44,170 nt of DNA. Source: Oscillospiraceae bacterium. GTDB taxonomy: Bacteria > Bacillota > Clostridia > Oscillospirales > Acutalibacteraceae. The stretch's first letter is position 1; each line of letters starts with the position of its first letter. Position numbers and translations under genes: made by a program. Below are positions 25,063 to 34,200 of the stretch, in pieces. A model generated the notes under the pieces. It made no database searches. It worked only from the letters and a program-made list of their open reading frames with translations, and was not told the origin of the DNA. The stretch lies in NCBI GenBank assembly GCA_015066105.1, contig SVOY01000017.1, positions 1-44,170 of the forward strand, in the 5' to 3' direction.

Positions 25063-25707
25063 TCACAGCTTTGAAAAGCCGTGGCTGTTGATAAGTGCAT
25101 CGATTTTTACCTTTTCCTTACACAGGGGACATTCGTGGGCAGGCACTGTATAATAGCCGTCGAGGTCGTTGGGGTTGAAGACCGAATCAACGGGATAGCC
25201 GCCGCAATCCTTCCTTGTTGCGAAAATTGATGCAATACCGACAACCTCGCCGCCGTAATACCTGACAGCTTCAATAGCCGAATTTGCAGTGTTACCCGTT
25301 GCAACGGAAACCGCAAGCACAAGAACGTGCTTGCCCTTTATCATCGGCACAATATTATCTCTGAAAAGAAGCTGAGAGCTGCCCGTCATTTCAGGGGTAA
25401 CAATATAAATTGTCTGGTGCGCGTTTATATTGATAAATGAGTTCTTTGTCAGCTCATCTGCAAGGCAGGTGCCGATAACCTCCGTGCCGTCAAGGCAGAG
25501 GATTGTGTCAACAATCCTTGTGCTGTAGTTATTGTTACGGCAAAGCTCCCTTGCAACTGCTTTTGCTTCTGAAAGTCGGGATTTCTGCGCGGCAACGTCG
25601 ATATAATAGTTACTGTGTGAGTGAGAGGAAACGAAATGTCCCTTTGACACACGAAGAACAAGGTCGCTGTGCTTGGTTGTGATTTTCATAGTATTCTTTG
25701 TAGGCAT
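25063..25707 (-). CDS. Orotate phosphoribosyltransferase-like protein
   Basis: 214 residues. It resembles a clostridial family related to orotate phosphoribosyltransferase: ITTKHSDLVLRVSKGHF, NYYIDV, LCLDGTEVIG, TPEMTGSSQLLFRDN and a C-terminal CPLCKEKVKIDALINSHG with a CxxC pair. The PRPP-binding loop, normally VDDVxTTG, reads VLAVSVATGNTANSA, so the two acidic residues that contact ribose and magnesium are replaced. That makes normal catalysis doubtful, and a regulatory or altered substrate role is possible. The ATG at 25707 is chosen since GGAGG lies 8 nt upstream. A longer frame to 25890 runs through the promoter. Confidence 0.88.
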   Translation of the reverse strand: MPTKNTMKITTKHSDLVLRVSKGHFVSSHSHSNYYIDVAAQKSRLSEAKAVARELCRNNNYSTRIVDTILCLDGTEVIGTCLADELTKNSFININAHQTIYIVTPEMTGSSQLLFRDNIVPMIKGKHVLVLAVSVATGNTANSAIEAVRYYGGEVVGIASIFATRKDCGGYPVDSVFNPNDLDGYYTVPAHECPLCKEKVKIDALINSHGFSKL

Positions 25708-25752
25708 TAAAAATACCTCCTTTTTTTGTTTACATCTATAATATGTGTGATT

Positions 25753-25781
25753 ATTGTACAATATTTCAATAAAAAATTCAA
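25753..25781 (-). promoter_or_regulatory. Promoter of the PRTase-like gene
   Basis: TTGAAT (25776-25781) and TACAAT (25753-25758) with a 17-nt spacer on the minus strand, about 45 nt upstream of the start. The gap 25708-26007 holds only this and the divergent promoter at 25927-25956. Confidence 0.6.
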
Positions 25782-25926
25782 GGTTTTTGAGCAGATTTAT
25801 TACAGAAATTAAATTTGCGTATTTGTTATGTTGCCGAAAGTGAAAAAGACAAAGCACAAGTATGTATTTTAAATGAATCAGCTTTTTCATTTAAAAGAAT
25901 TTAAATTGTTGAGTGTATAATAAATA

Positions 25927-25956
25927 TTGAAAACTGCCGCGAAAATATGATATAAT
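25927..25956 (+). promoter_or_regulatory. Extended -10 promoter of the coiled-coil membrane protein gene
   Basis: TTGAAA (25927-25932), 18-nt spacer, TATAAT (25951-25956) preceded by TGA, giving an extended TGnTATAAT box. The gene starts about 50 nt downstream. Confidence 0.7.
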
Positions 25957-26007
25957 TGTTTAGTAATGATTTATTCTCTTATATTAAACTTTTAAGGAGG
26001 TTTGACT

Positions 26008-26943
26008 ATGGACGAAAACAAGAAACAAATTGACACAAACAGAATAATTATTTTACTTCTTGCTGTTTTACTTGTGATAGGTGGCATTAAGATCCGGACA
26101 CTTTCGGATGATGTGAAAAATCTCAAAAGTCAAAACTCCAACCTTGATTCAGAAATACAAATGTTAAGAAACGAAATAAATTCCGTTTACAACAACGTAG
26201 ATAAGCAGTTAAAGGAAGAGGCAAGCTTAATTTCAGGTGTTGACTATACTATCGGCAATCCGAGCGAAGATATGAAAAGTGTACAGCTTTCTATAACAGT
26301 AGTACCTAAAATGATTTCTGACGATACGGAGCTTTCTGTTGCAATAAACGGCAACAGTGCATCATTAACAAGAAACGGAAACGAATTTACAGGCACGATT
26401 GATGTTGGCCTTTTTGTTGACTATGACCAATGGCCACTGCTTACCATTAAAACTTCAGAGGGTACAAAAACTGAATATTTAGATGGAGTGGATGTTTCTT
26501 ATCTGTTCAGCAATTATTTGCCAACATTAGAAGCTGATATGTCCGCATCCTCCAAGTTAAGCAATGGAAAATTACAGGTTGAGGCAGGCTTCAGAATTGC
26601 GTCGCATCTCGCACATAAAAATGCACCTGTCACTTTTACTTCTTTCACGCTCATTGAAGAAATGAACGGAAAGGAAATCAGCAAACAGGATATCACGGAC
26701 GAAGTTCGCAAATCTGGCGAAAACTATAACACACGATACATAAAATCTTTTGAAGTATCTCCGGAGGATGAGCTTAAAGTATATGTTATTGCTGAGGATT
26801 CACTTGGCTATGTTCACAAAGCCCTTGCCCATTATTGGATAGAAGCAGAAAACGGAGCTCAGGCCGAAACAGTATTCGGCGGTGAAACAATCTTCGATAA
26901 AAACGGAAATATGCTCTATGGAGATAAATCCCTTTGGGAATAA
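26008..26943 (+). CDS. Membrane-anchored coiled-coil protein of unknown function
   Basis: 311 residues. A short charged N-terminus, one membrane span (IIILLLAVLLVIGGIKI, about 13-29), then a predicted coiled coil of about 40 residues (LSDDVKNLKSQNSNLDSEIQ and following). The remaining 230 residues are mostly polar beta-rich sequence that could form Ig-like domains on the outer face. No family was recognised. The ATG at 26008 follows AAGGAGG by 7 nt. An upstream in-frame TTG lies too close to that site. The gene has its own promoter and terminator, so it is a single unit. Confidence 0.8.
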   Translation: MDENKKQIDTNRIIILLLAVLLVIGGIKIRTLSDDVKNLKSQNSNLDSEIQMLRNEINSVYNNVDKQLKEEASLISGVDYTIGNPSEDMKSVQLSITVVPKMISDDTELSVAINGNSASLTRNGNEFTGTIDVGLFVDYDQWPLLTIKTSEGTKTEYLDGVDVSYLFSNYLPTLEADMSASSKLSNGKLQVEAGFRIASHLAHKNAPVTFTSFTLIEEMNGKEISKQDITDEVRKSGENYNTRYIKSFEVSPEDELKVYVIAEDSLGYVHKALAHYWIEAENGAQAETVFGGETIFDKNGNMLYGDKSLWE

Positions 26944-26967
26944 TAATGTGAAAAAGACAAAGCATCT

Positions 26968-27001
26968 GACAGGGTTGAGGCGAAGGCCTTGACCCTTTGT
27001 C
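26968..27001 (+). terminator. Terminator of the coiled-coil protein gene
   Basis: A hairpin GACAGGGTTGAGG/CCTTGACCCTTTGTC (imperfect), followed by TGTTTT, 25 nt past the stop. Confidence 0.6.
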
Positions 27002-27018
27002 TGTTTTAAGATGCTGTA

Positions 27019-27048
27019 TTGACAACACAGCACGGTTATTGATAAAAT
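27019..27048 (+). promoter_or_regulatory. Promoter of the GDSL hydrolase and ADP-ribosylglycohydrolase genes
   Basis: Consensus TTGACA (27019-27024) and TAAAAT (27043-27048) with an 18-nt spacer. The GDSL hydrolase ATG is 24 nt further on. Confidence 0.65.
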
Positions 27049-27071
27049 ATTATTATGAGGAGTGATACTCG

Positions 27072-27767
27072 ATGACGTTCAAAGACCGTAAACGCAGACA
27101 ATTTTCAATTCTCGGCGACTCAATCAGCACCCTGGAGGGCTATAATCCCGACGGATACAATGTTTTCTACACCAAAGAAAAATGCACGGAAGCCGGCATC
27201 AAAAGTCCGGGAGACACCTGGTGGGGCAAGGTTATTGCTCATTACGGCGGCGAGCTGCTTATCAACAATTCTTATTCCGGCAGCTGGGTTGCCAAAATGC
27301 CCGACAGAGAAGAGCTTTTTTATTCCGGCTGCAGCGACGAAAGAACCTCTTCGCTTCACAAATGCGATGTTATGCCCGATGTGATTATCGTTTATCTCGG
27401 CACAAACGACTGGTATTTCGGCGCTTCACCCGAATACTACGGCGATATGCAGATTCTTAAGGAGCAGTCCTTCAGATACGCCTACAACAGTATGCTCACA
27501 AAAATTAAAAGGAATTATCCCGACTCGGAAATCTGGTGCTGTACACTGTGCATTTCTGACTTCAGGGATGACAGCGGAAGCTTCCCCTTTGAAAGACGCG
27601 GTGTGCATATGAAAGAATACTGCGACATTATAAAGGAGCTTTCACTCAGGCACGGCTGCAGACTCATTGACCTGTATTCTCCCTTGACACCCTACCGTAC
27701 GGTTGACGGCTTTCACCCTTCTGAAAAAGGAATGGAAGCCATAGCACAAAGGATACTCGAGGATTAA
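27072..27767 (+). CDS. SGNH/GDSL-family hydrolase
   Basis: 231 residues, no signal peptide, so cytoplasmic. A lipase/esterase-fold hydrolase with the catalytic blocks visible: block I ILGDSISTLEG (Ser in GDS), block III YLGTNDW, and block V VDGFHPSEKGM with the Asp-His pair. Its substrate is unknown; such enzymes deacylate sugars, lipids or thioesters. A GAGG site lies about 11 nt upstream of the ATG. It is followed 20 nt later by the ADP-ribosylglycohydrolase with its own AAGGAGAGG, so the two probably share one transcript. Confidence 0.9.
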   Translation: MTFKDRKRRQFSILGDSISTLEGYNPDGYNVFYTKEKCTEAGIKSPGDTWWGKVIAHYGGELLINNSYSGSWVAKMPDREELFYSGCSDERTSSLHKCDVMPDVIIVYLGTNDWYFGASPEYYGDMQILKEQSFRYAYNSMLTKIKRNYPDSEIWCCTLCISDFRDDSGSFPFERRGVHMKEYCDIIKELSLRHGCRLIDLYSPLTPYRTVDGFHPSEKGMEAIAQRILED

Positions 27768-27787
27768 AATAAAAGGAGAGGTATACT

Positions 27788-28585
27788 ATGCTTGGTGCAA
27801 TCATCGGCGATGTTATCGGCTCACTTTATGAGTTCAAATCGCATAAAACAAAGAATTTTGAGCTTTTTGCACGGGGCTCGCGACTTACCGACGACAGCCT
27901 TATGACGGTTGCGGTGGCGTGCGCCTGCTCCTCTTCTGATATTTCCGACGAAGCCGACTTCAAAAGCACCCTTAAGTGGTGGATGAGAAAAATCGGCAGG
28001 GAATATCCCTTTGCCGGTTACGGCGGAATGTTTTCAAGATGGCTTGAAAGCGATTTTACGGGCGCCTACAACAGCTTCGGCAACGGCTCGGCAATGAGAG
28101 TTTCACCCGTTGCCTGGGCGGCGAAAAGCCTTGAAGAGGCCGAGACTCTTGCAAAGCTGAGCGCAGAGGTCTCCCACAATCACCCCGAAGGAATAAAGGG
28201 TGCAAAGGCTGTTGCGGCGGCGGTGTTTCTTGCAAGAACGGGAAAAAGCAAAAACGTGATAAGAGATTATATAGAAGGCAACTATTACAAGCTCGATTTT
28301 ACCCTTGATGAAATCAGACCTGATTACAGCTTTGACGTAACCTGTCAGGGCAGTGTTCCTCAGGCGATACAGTGCTTCCTTGAAGGCACCGATTTTGAGG
28401 ATGCCGTACGCAATGCAGTTTCCCTCGGCGGTGACGGCGACACTCAGGCAGCAATGGCAGGCGCAATAGCCGAGGCTTATTACGGCGTGCCGCAGCAGCT
28501 TAAGGAAAAGGCTTTTGAGCTGATGGATACGAGAATAAAGGCCTACTACGAAAAATATGTTGAACCACTTTACGGCGAGAAATAA
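27788..28585 (+). CDS. ADP-ribosylglycohydrolase family protein
   Basis: 265 residues. A DraG/ARH-type hydrolase that removes ADP-ribose from proteins or small molecules. The dinuclear metal site is recognisable: GDVIGSLYEF at the N-terminus, TDDSLM at about 37-42, and SLGGDGDTQAAMAGAIAEA near the C-terminus. The family usually has GGDTDT, and here it reads GGDGDT. The length is normal. It converges with the TIR/RyR operon across 404 nt of non-coding DNA. No ADP-ribosyltransferase or DraT is present in the window. A role in clearing ADP-ribose products of the nearby TIR enzyme is conceivable, but not shown. Confidence 0.92.
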   Translation: MLGAIIGDVIGSLYEFKSHKTKNFELFARGSRLTDDSLMTVAVACACSSSDISDEADFKSTLKWWMRKIGREYPFAGYGGMFSRWLESDFTGAYNSFGNGSAMRVSPVAWAAKSLEEAETLAKLSAEVSHNHPEGIKGAKAVAAAVFLARTGKSKNVIRDYIEGNYYKLDFTLDEIRPDYSFDVTCQGSVPQAIQCFLEGTDFEDAVRNAVSLGGDGDTQAAMAGAIAEAYYGVPQQLKEKAFELMDTRIKAYYEKYVEPLYGEK

Positions 28586-28652
28586 CAGAGGCGGCCACAG
28601 GGTGGCGAGCATAACCCGAAGGTAAAAGGGGCTAGGAAAAAATGTGCAGAAT

Positions 28653-28738
28653 GAACAAACCGAGCCAAAATAAGGCTGAAAGCCTTATTTGGGGTTACCC
28701 GACGGCGTACAAAGGTACTCCGATGGCGAGGTTTGTTT
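28653..28738 (+). other. Compact three-way-junction RNA-like element
   Basis: The stretch 28586-28989 holds no gene. Within it an outer stem AACAAACC/GGTTTGTT continues past opposed GA dinucleotides (possible tandem G.A pairs) into GCC/GGC. It encloses two hairpins: AAAATAAGGCT-GAA-AGCCTTATTT (28667-28690), and CGG/CCG flanking GTAC-AAAG-GTAC (28703-28722). Directly upstream, 28594-28605 holds GCCAC/GTGGC. The amount of complementary pairing is far above what one expects by chance. It could be a small RNA, a leader or a mobile-element-derived RNA. No Rfam family was recognised. Confidence 0.5.
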
Positions 28739-28793
28739 ATAGCATAAACCTCAAAAACACAGTTTTTACAATTATTATATGTTTTTATGTTTT

Positions 28794-28833
28794 AAAGGGT
28801 TTCTTCGGACTTTCAAATCCAAAGAAACCCTTT
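28794..28833. terminator. Terminator between ADP-ribosylglycohydrolase and RyR operon
   Basis: Stem AAAGGGTTTCTT/AAGAAACCCTTT with a 16-nt loop. T-rich sequence lies on both sides, so it may serve the convergent transcripts from either direction. Confidence 0.65.
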
Positions 28834-28989
28834 GTTTATCTCGGTTTATGCGGTCTGCACTTTTTTTACAGCCCCTTTGATTTTTTATGAAGTTTGTTTT
28901 ACACAAGCTTATTTTTTAATATGCTTTTACTCTCACGGTAGCTTTTCAGAGAGGAAAACGCCCCCATACATCTTAACGGGCAGTCCCGT

Positions 28990-29268
28990 TTACTTTTCAA
29001 TCTTATACCCCAACGAAAGTATAAGCTTTACGGTTTCCATAGCCGTATTTCTGTCATATTCCTTTTCGCTGTCGGGGAGCTCGTCATAAGGCACAAGGCA
29101 GGGAGTTTCTTTTTTCAGGTCGTTACGTTTTTCACCATAGGTCCAGCCCTCCTTAATTCTTCCCTGAGCCCAGACGTCATGAACATTTTCGGCAATTTTT
29201 TCCGTAAGCTCAATCAGCTCATCCGGAATAGTTACATTTTCTGTGTTTGCGGGGTTCGGTGTATACAT
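28990..29268 (-). CDS. Stand-alone RyR-domain protein
   Basis: 92 residues, nearly all one RyR repeat, the domain first described in ryanodine receptors. The diagnostic features are present: IAENVHDVWAQGRIKEGW (about 25-42), YGEKRNDLKKETPCLVPYDE, LPDSEKEYDRNTA and LSLGY. In bacteria RyR domains are found with nucleotide- and phage-related systems and are thought to bind ligands, possibly nucleotides. AGGAGG lies 7 nt before the ATG, 12 nt after the stop of the membrane RyR protein, so it is the third gene of the operon. It is soluble, and it could be a sensor, adaptor or antagonist of the domain in its neighbour. Confidence 0.9.
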   Translation of the reverse strand: MYTPNPANTENVTIPDELIELTEKIAENVHDVWAQGRIKEGWTYGEKRNDLKKETPCLVPYDELPDSEKEYDRNTAMETVKLILSLGYKIEK

Positions 29269-29280
29269 AAGCTTTTCCTC

Positions 29281-31266
29281 CTAAAACAATTTGTCGGCAA
29301 ATTCTTCAATCTCAAAAATTTTCTGACAGATCATAAAGTCACTTTTTTTAAAGTTCTTTTCGCCGTATAATAAATTGAATTCTCTTTCAACCTTGTCTAG
29401 GCCGTCCCAATCGGTAAGACAGGCGTGTAGCTTTGAAAAGTCGTCACGGTCCTTATTTGTCACAGCGGCATATTTTTTCATTGTTTCAATATCAGCAGTG
29501 CGGTAGCCCTCGCTGCGCATAAAGGCGTTCCAACGGTCATGCTCATTACGTGCAAGAATCTCGGCAACTTCAGTGGCTTTATCCCTTTCTGCATTTTCAA
29601 GCTGCTTATCGAAATATTGTCTGAGATTTTTACTGCTATAAGCCTTATTATGCTTTTTCATCCATAAATCAAAGATGTAAAGCTTTGTTTTAAAATGAAT
29701 TGCCGCCGCCATTGAAGAACGTCTGTTATAGTCCACGTTGATAAAGCTCTCGTAGGCGTCCTTGTACTCCTTGCTGTTTTTGTCCTTATCCAACACCCCG
29801 TTATAGCAGAAATGAGTAGCAAGAGCAAGGCGTTCAAGCTTTGTACGGAAAAGCATTTTATCTGAAAAAATGCTTTCAATATTGTCTGCGAGGATAATGT
29901 TGCGCGCTTTGAGATAATCGCTTTTTTCGTTTGAAAAATTGCTGAATTTTTCACTGCCGTTTACCCAGGTGAAAATGGGTGCAGTTTCACCGAAGCCTCT
30001 GTTTTTGCGGAAGATGCCCTGAAGGGAAACAGCGGTGCTGATATTTAATTCATCGTCAGCGGTAAAAATAAAGGCAACAGTTGCTTTTTCAGCCTGACCG
30101 TTTTCGGTAATTATATTTTCAAACTCATTTGTAAGCACGTCGGCTTTTATAAACTCAACATCGTAGCCGTAATCCGCATTGAGCTCGGGACACTTTTTTT
30201 CAAAAGCGACACGGCATTTATCGGCATCCTTATCATAAACTCTGACCTTGAGCCTGTGCCCGTAAACCTGACCGTTCCATATAACAGTTTTAAGCATACA
30301 GGAGCCGGTTTCACCGCAACCGATAATCATAACAGAGATGTTTTTATCCGCATCTGCCGTCTTGTAAAGCGGGGTTTCATAAACAATATTATTGCAAAAA
30401 AGCTCTGTTTTATTTACGAAGGAGATGCTTATTTTCGCCTTCTCACAATCGGCTTTTTCCTTCGGCTTCTTTTCACCGTCAGCGGTAAGCTTCTGAACAA
30501 TATTTTCAAGAAGCTCCGTTTCCGGTCCGCTTTTTGCAAAAGCGATTATGCTTATATGCTTGTCTCTTTCTTCAGCATACTTTTCAACAAGCTTACGTGC
30601 AAGAGCCGTGTTTTTGTCCTCATTTTCAAAAACAAGATAAAAGTCATATCCCTCAGTGCATTTTTTAAGTCTCAGCTCCTCGCACCTTTTATAAAGGTCA
30701 ATAGCGCGAAGCCTTCTCGCCTTTTCAACAAGTTCCTTATCGTTTTTTTGCGTTGAGCAGAAAACAATCCTTGCCTTTTTATTGCTTTTACGAAGACCCT
30801 TTGCAATAAGATATGAGTTTTCATTAAGCTCAGAGAAAACATATATCCTTTTGTCGAAAGAAAGAAAGTATTTGATTTTTGCCATACTGTCACCGACAAA
30901 GGACAGCACAAGGCCTGAGCCGAGAACGGGCATTGCAATAAAGGAGATATAGTTTACGATAACGTATATGTACCTTGCAATTCCCGTAAGGCCTATTGTG
31001 TCAAGCTGACTTATATCCTGCCTGCCGTTTATAACCTTAAAGCTGTAAAGCACAGAGGAAATAAAGTTGTAAAACGACGGGATAAGTGCATTATCACTCT
31101 TTGACCAGGCTGTGGGAAGCACCATAAAAAACATCGACAGCAAAACGCCGACGGATAATACGGAAATCCACAGCTTTGTGTTATATCGCTTTCTGTAAGC
31201 ACAGAAGGCGGCTACGGCTATTATAATTATACCGATTATTAAACATACGTAGTCCATTTTCATCAT
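29281..31266 (-). CDS. Membrane protein with two RCK/TrkA-like Rossmann domains and C-terminal RyR-like domain
   Basis: 661 residues. Hydrophobic spans lie at about 5-24, 32-52 and 99-125. The 65-80 stretch (FYNFISSVLYSF) sits where a pore helix would be, but there is no TVGYG-type selectivity filter. The first Rossmann-like domain is at 139-255 (RIYVFSELNENSYLIAKGL). The second is at about 311-465 with the nucleotide-binding MIIGCGETGSCML and an acidic VYDKD. A helical region follows, then an RyR-like domain at about 566-625 (ARNEHDRWNAFMRSEGY, LHACLTDWDGL), more divergent than the next gene. The architecture resembles an RCK-gated channel with a RyR sensor. Its ATG overlaps the stop of the TIR gene. 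Channel function is inference. Confidence 0.85.
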   Translation of the reverse strand: MMKMDYVCLIIGIIIIAVAAFCAYRKRYNTKLWISVLSVGVLLSMFFMVLPTAWSKSDNALIPSFYNFISSVLYSFKVINGRQDISQLDTIGLTGIARYIYVIVNYISFIAMPVLGSGLVLSFVGDSMAKIKYFLSFDKRIYVFSELNENSYLIAKGLRKSNKKARIVFCSTQKNDKELVEKARRLRAIDLYKRCEELRLKKCTEGYDFYLVFENEDKNTALARKLVEKYAEERDKHISIIAFAKSGPETELLENIVQKLTADGEKKPKEKADCEKAKISISFVNKTELFCNNIVYETPLYKTADADKNISVMIIGCGETGSCMLKTVIWNGQVYGHRLKVRVYDKDADKCRVAFEKKCPELNADYGYDVEFIKADVLTNEFENIITENGQAEKATVAFIFTADDELNISTAVSLQGIFRKNRGFGETAPIFTWVNGSEKFSNFSNEKSDYLKARNIILADNIESIFSDKMLFRTKLERLALATHFCYNGVLDKDKNSKEYKDAYESFINVDYNRRSSMAAAIHFKTKLYIFDLWMKKHNKAYSSKNLRQYFDKQLENAERDKATEVAEILARNEHDRWNAFMRSEGYRTADIETMKKYAAVTNKDRDDFSKLHACLTDWDGLDKVEREFNLLYGEKNFKKSDFMICQKIFEIEEFADKLF

Positions 31267-34200
31267 CCTTTAAAGCTTTCAGGTAATTTTTCATTGAAGG
31301 CAGGGTCTGTCGGCTTTCCGTCAATGCATTTGCATGAGGTTCCGTCCTCAAAGGTAAAGGTTCCTTCGCCGATAAGCTTACCTTTTTTCAGGGCTCCCTC
31401 GTAAAGGACACCGTCTTCAAAAACTTTTCCGTAAAGCAGATTGCCGCTATCCCATTCACCTTCGCACCAGTTACCTTCATCATCCCATTTTTTAGCCCGT
31501 CCGTGAACACAACCATTGACAAAATTTCCTTCGCAGACCTTATTACCGTTTTTGGTTATAACTACATATCCGTCCGGAACGCCATGATTGAAGGTTCCAT
31601 CTTCAACCGTACCGTCATAAAATTTACGGATGCCCTTGCCGTGAGGCCTGCCCTTGCTGTCCTTTTCACCGGTGTATTCCACTTCATATAATGATGAAGC
31701 AACGTTTAAAAATTGTTTCAGCTTACTCTGGTACTTACCCTCAACCCATATGCCTTTAAGCGGGTGCTTTTTCAAAAAGCCTTTTTCTTCCGAGTATATG
31801 CCCTTGCCGTGGCATTCACCGTTTTCAAATTCGCCCTCATAGCGTCCGCCCTTCAAATAATATTCAAGAACACCCTTGCCGTGGAATTTGCCGTCCTTCC
31901 AGTTGCCTTCATATTTTTTGTAATTTCCGGAGCCGACAGGATAAGTGCATACACCGTAGCCGTTTCGATCACTGTCTTTGAACCGGCCGATATATACTTC
32001 ACCGTTTTTAAATCTGAATTCACCATGTCCTTCACTTTTTCCGTTTACCCAATCTCCGTCGTAATATTCACGATTATCATCTTTGATGTATATCAGCTTA
32101 CCTTTGCCGTGATAGTTTCCGTCTTTGATTTCACCGATATAAACTGAACCGTTGTCATATTCAATGGTTCCTGAGCCGTTGAGAACTTCATCATTCTTCC
32201 ATTCGCCTCTGAAAACAGCACCGCTTTTGTAAACAAGCTCACCGGGTCCGTTACTTTTACTGTATTCCCACATTCCCTTATGATAAGCTTTTTTACTGTT
32301 TTCATTATAAGTGTAGGTTCCGTCACCGTGATATTCATCGTCTTTGAATCCGCCAACATAAACATCGCCGTTTTTAAACCTGAATTCACCATGGCCGTTC
32401 CTTACGTCGTTTTCCCAATCACCGTCATAATAATCCCGGTGGTCTTCTTTATTATAGGTCAGCTTACCTTTGCCGTGATAGTTTCCGTCTTTGAATTCAC
32501 CGACATAAACTTCACCGTTTTTAAGCCTGAATTCACCGTAGCCGTCTCTTTTTTCGTTTTTGTATTCACCGATATAAACGTCACCGCTTTCAAATCTGAA
32601 TTCACCCTTACCGTGGTATTTTCCGTCTTTGAATTCGCCAACGTAAATATCTCCGCTTTTCCACCTGAATTCACCTTCGCCGCTTCTGAGTCCGTTTTCC
32701 CAATCGCCGTCATAATAATCCCGGTGGTCTTCTTTATTATAGGTCAGCTTACCTTTGCCGTGATAGTTTCCGTCTTTGAATTTGCCTACATAAACTTTAC
32801 CGTTGTCATATTCAACGGTTCCTGAGCCGTTGAGAACTTTATTATCCTTCCATTCGCCTCTGAAAACAGCACCGCTTTTGTAAACCATTTCACCGGGTCC
32901 TTCGCTTTTGCTGTTTTTCCACATTCCCTTAAAATAATCACGGTTATCATTTTCACCATAGGTATACGTACCCTCACCGTCAAAGTTTCCGTTTCTGAAC
33001 TGACCCTTGTAGCAACGGCCGTCACTGTATCTGAACTCTCCGTAACCGCTGTAGTTTCCGTCCTCAAAAGCACCTTTGTAAATATTACCGTTTTTCTGTC
33101 TGTACTCGCCCTGACCGTGACAGTTTCCGTTTTTCCATTCACCCTTATAATAATCATGGGGTTCATCCTTAGCATAGGTATATAAGCCCTCGCCGTTAAA
33201 ATAGCCGTTTCTGAAACAGCCTTCGTATCTGCGACCGTTTCTGTAAACAAGGGTACCCTCGCCGTTAAAGCTGTTGTGCACCCACTCACCCTCATAATAA
33301 AGGCGTGAATCGGTTTCGGCAAATTCCATTTTGCCTCTGCCGTTTTTTTCGCCGTCAACAAAATTGCCGACATAGTGCTTTCCGTCCTTCTGGGTATAAA
33401 CAAACCGGCCGGTAATTTTACCGTCCTGCATTTCACCTTCATATTTGTCACCGTTTTTAAACTCTACAGTACAGAAGCCGTTGGCAAGCCCCTCAAAGAA
33501 AATGCCGTCAATAAAAGCTCTTTGGTCGTTTGAACCGAAGGTCATAACACCCTTGCCGTGACGCTTATTTTCCTTCCAGAAGCCGTCGTAAACCGATCCG
33601 TCATAGTAACGGCACACGCCCTTGCCGTGGCGTTTTCCGTTAAGTGTTTCGCCCTTGTAATCGCCCTCAAGGGATTCGTCGTTGAGGAAAAGGTCAATAA
33701 CGTTGAATTTGCGTCTTATCTGTTCAAGAAGCTTCTCCTTATGGGCCTTCAGCTCAAAGGGAATGTAAGTCATATCGTTATGGAAGGAGCTTTGAAGATA
33801 ATCCTTCAGCGGACAGTCAATAAGAGAAATAACATCGGACTCAACCTCAAGCTTTTCAATGCCCTTTGCAACAAGCTCTGTAGGGCTGATATTTTCGAGA
33901 TTTATGCAGAAAAAGTTTTTGGGCAGCTCACTGCTGTCAACCTTTTCATTCTTTCCGAGAGTTGTCATAATCTCCTTCATTACGGCTTTACTTGCAAAAA
34001 AGCTTTCGCTGATAAAGAAAATTACACCGCTGCAATGAGGACTTGCAATTTTTTTAAAAACCTCGTCGTCCCACTTATCTCCGGCGGTAAGGTCCTCGTC
34101 ATACCAGAAGCGCACACCTGAATCATACATAAAGGCAAGGTCCTGATAAACCTTCTTATAATCCTTATGGGCATAACTTATAAAAATGTAGTTCTGTCCC

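Noticed and set aside
25708..25890. Longer N-terminus for the PRTase-like protein
   Set aside because: It runs through a good promoter and ribosome binding site. The family starts near the chosen ATG.
28642..29089. Plus-strand frames in the gap after the ADP-ribosylglycohydrolase
   Set aside because: They run through the hairpin element, the terminator and into the RyR gene. Composition is not protein-like, and there are no start signals.
32100..32950. CRISPR-like regular repeats
   Set aside because: The periodicity is 66-75 nt and codes for MORN units on the minus strand. Spacers are not unique, and no cas genes are present.
31713..33451. Long reading frames antisense or out of frame to the MORN gene (for example 32280-32825 plus and 32786-33451 minus)
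   Set aside because: They arise from the periodic codon pattern of the MORN repeats, have low-complexity Val/Phe or Thr-rich products and no ribosome binding sites.
34066..34074. Asp76 in GDKWDD taken as a replaced catalytic residue of the TIR domain
   Set aside because: The catalytic Glu of SARM1 lies in the later WVHKEI segment, which aligns with AVMKEI (E108), so the active-site Glu appears to be kept.
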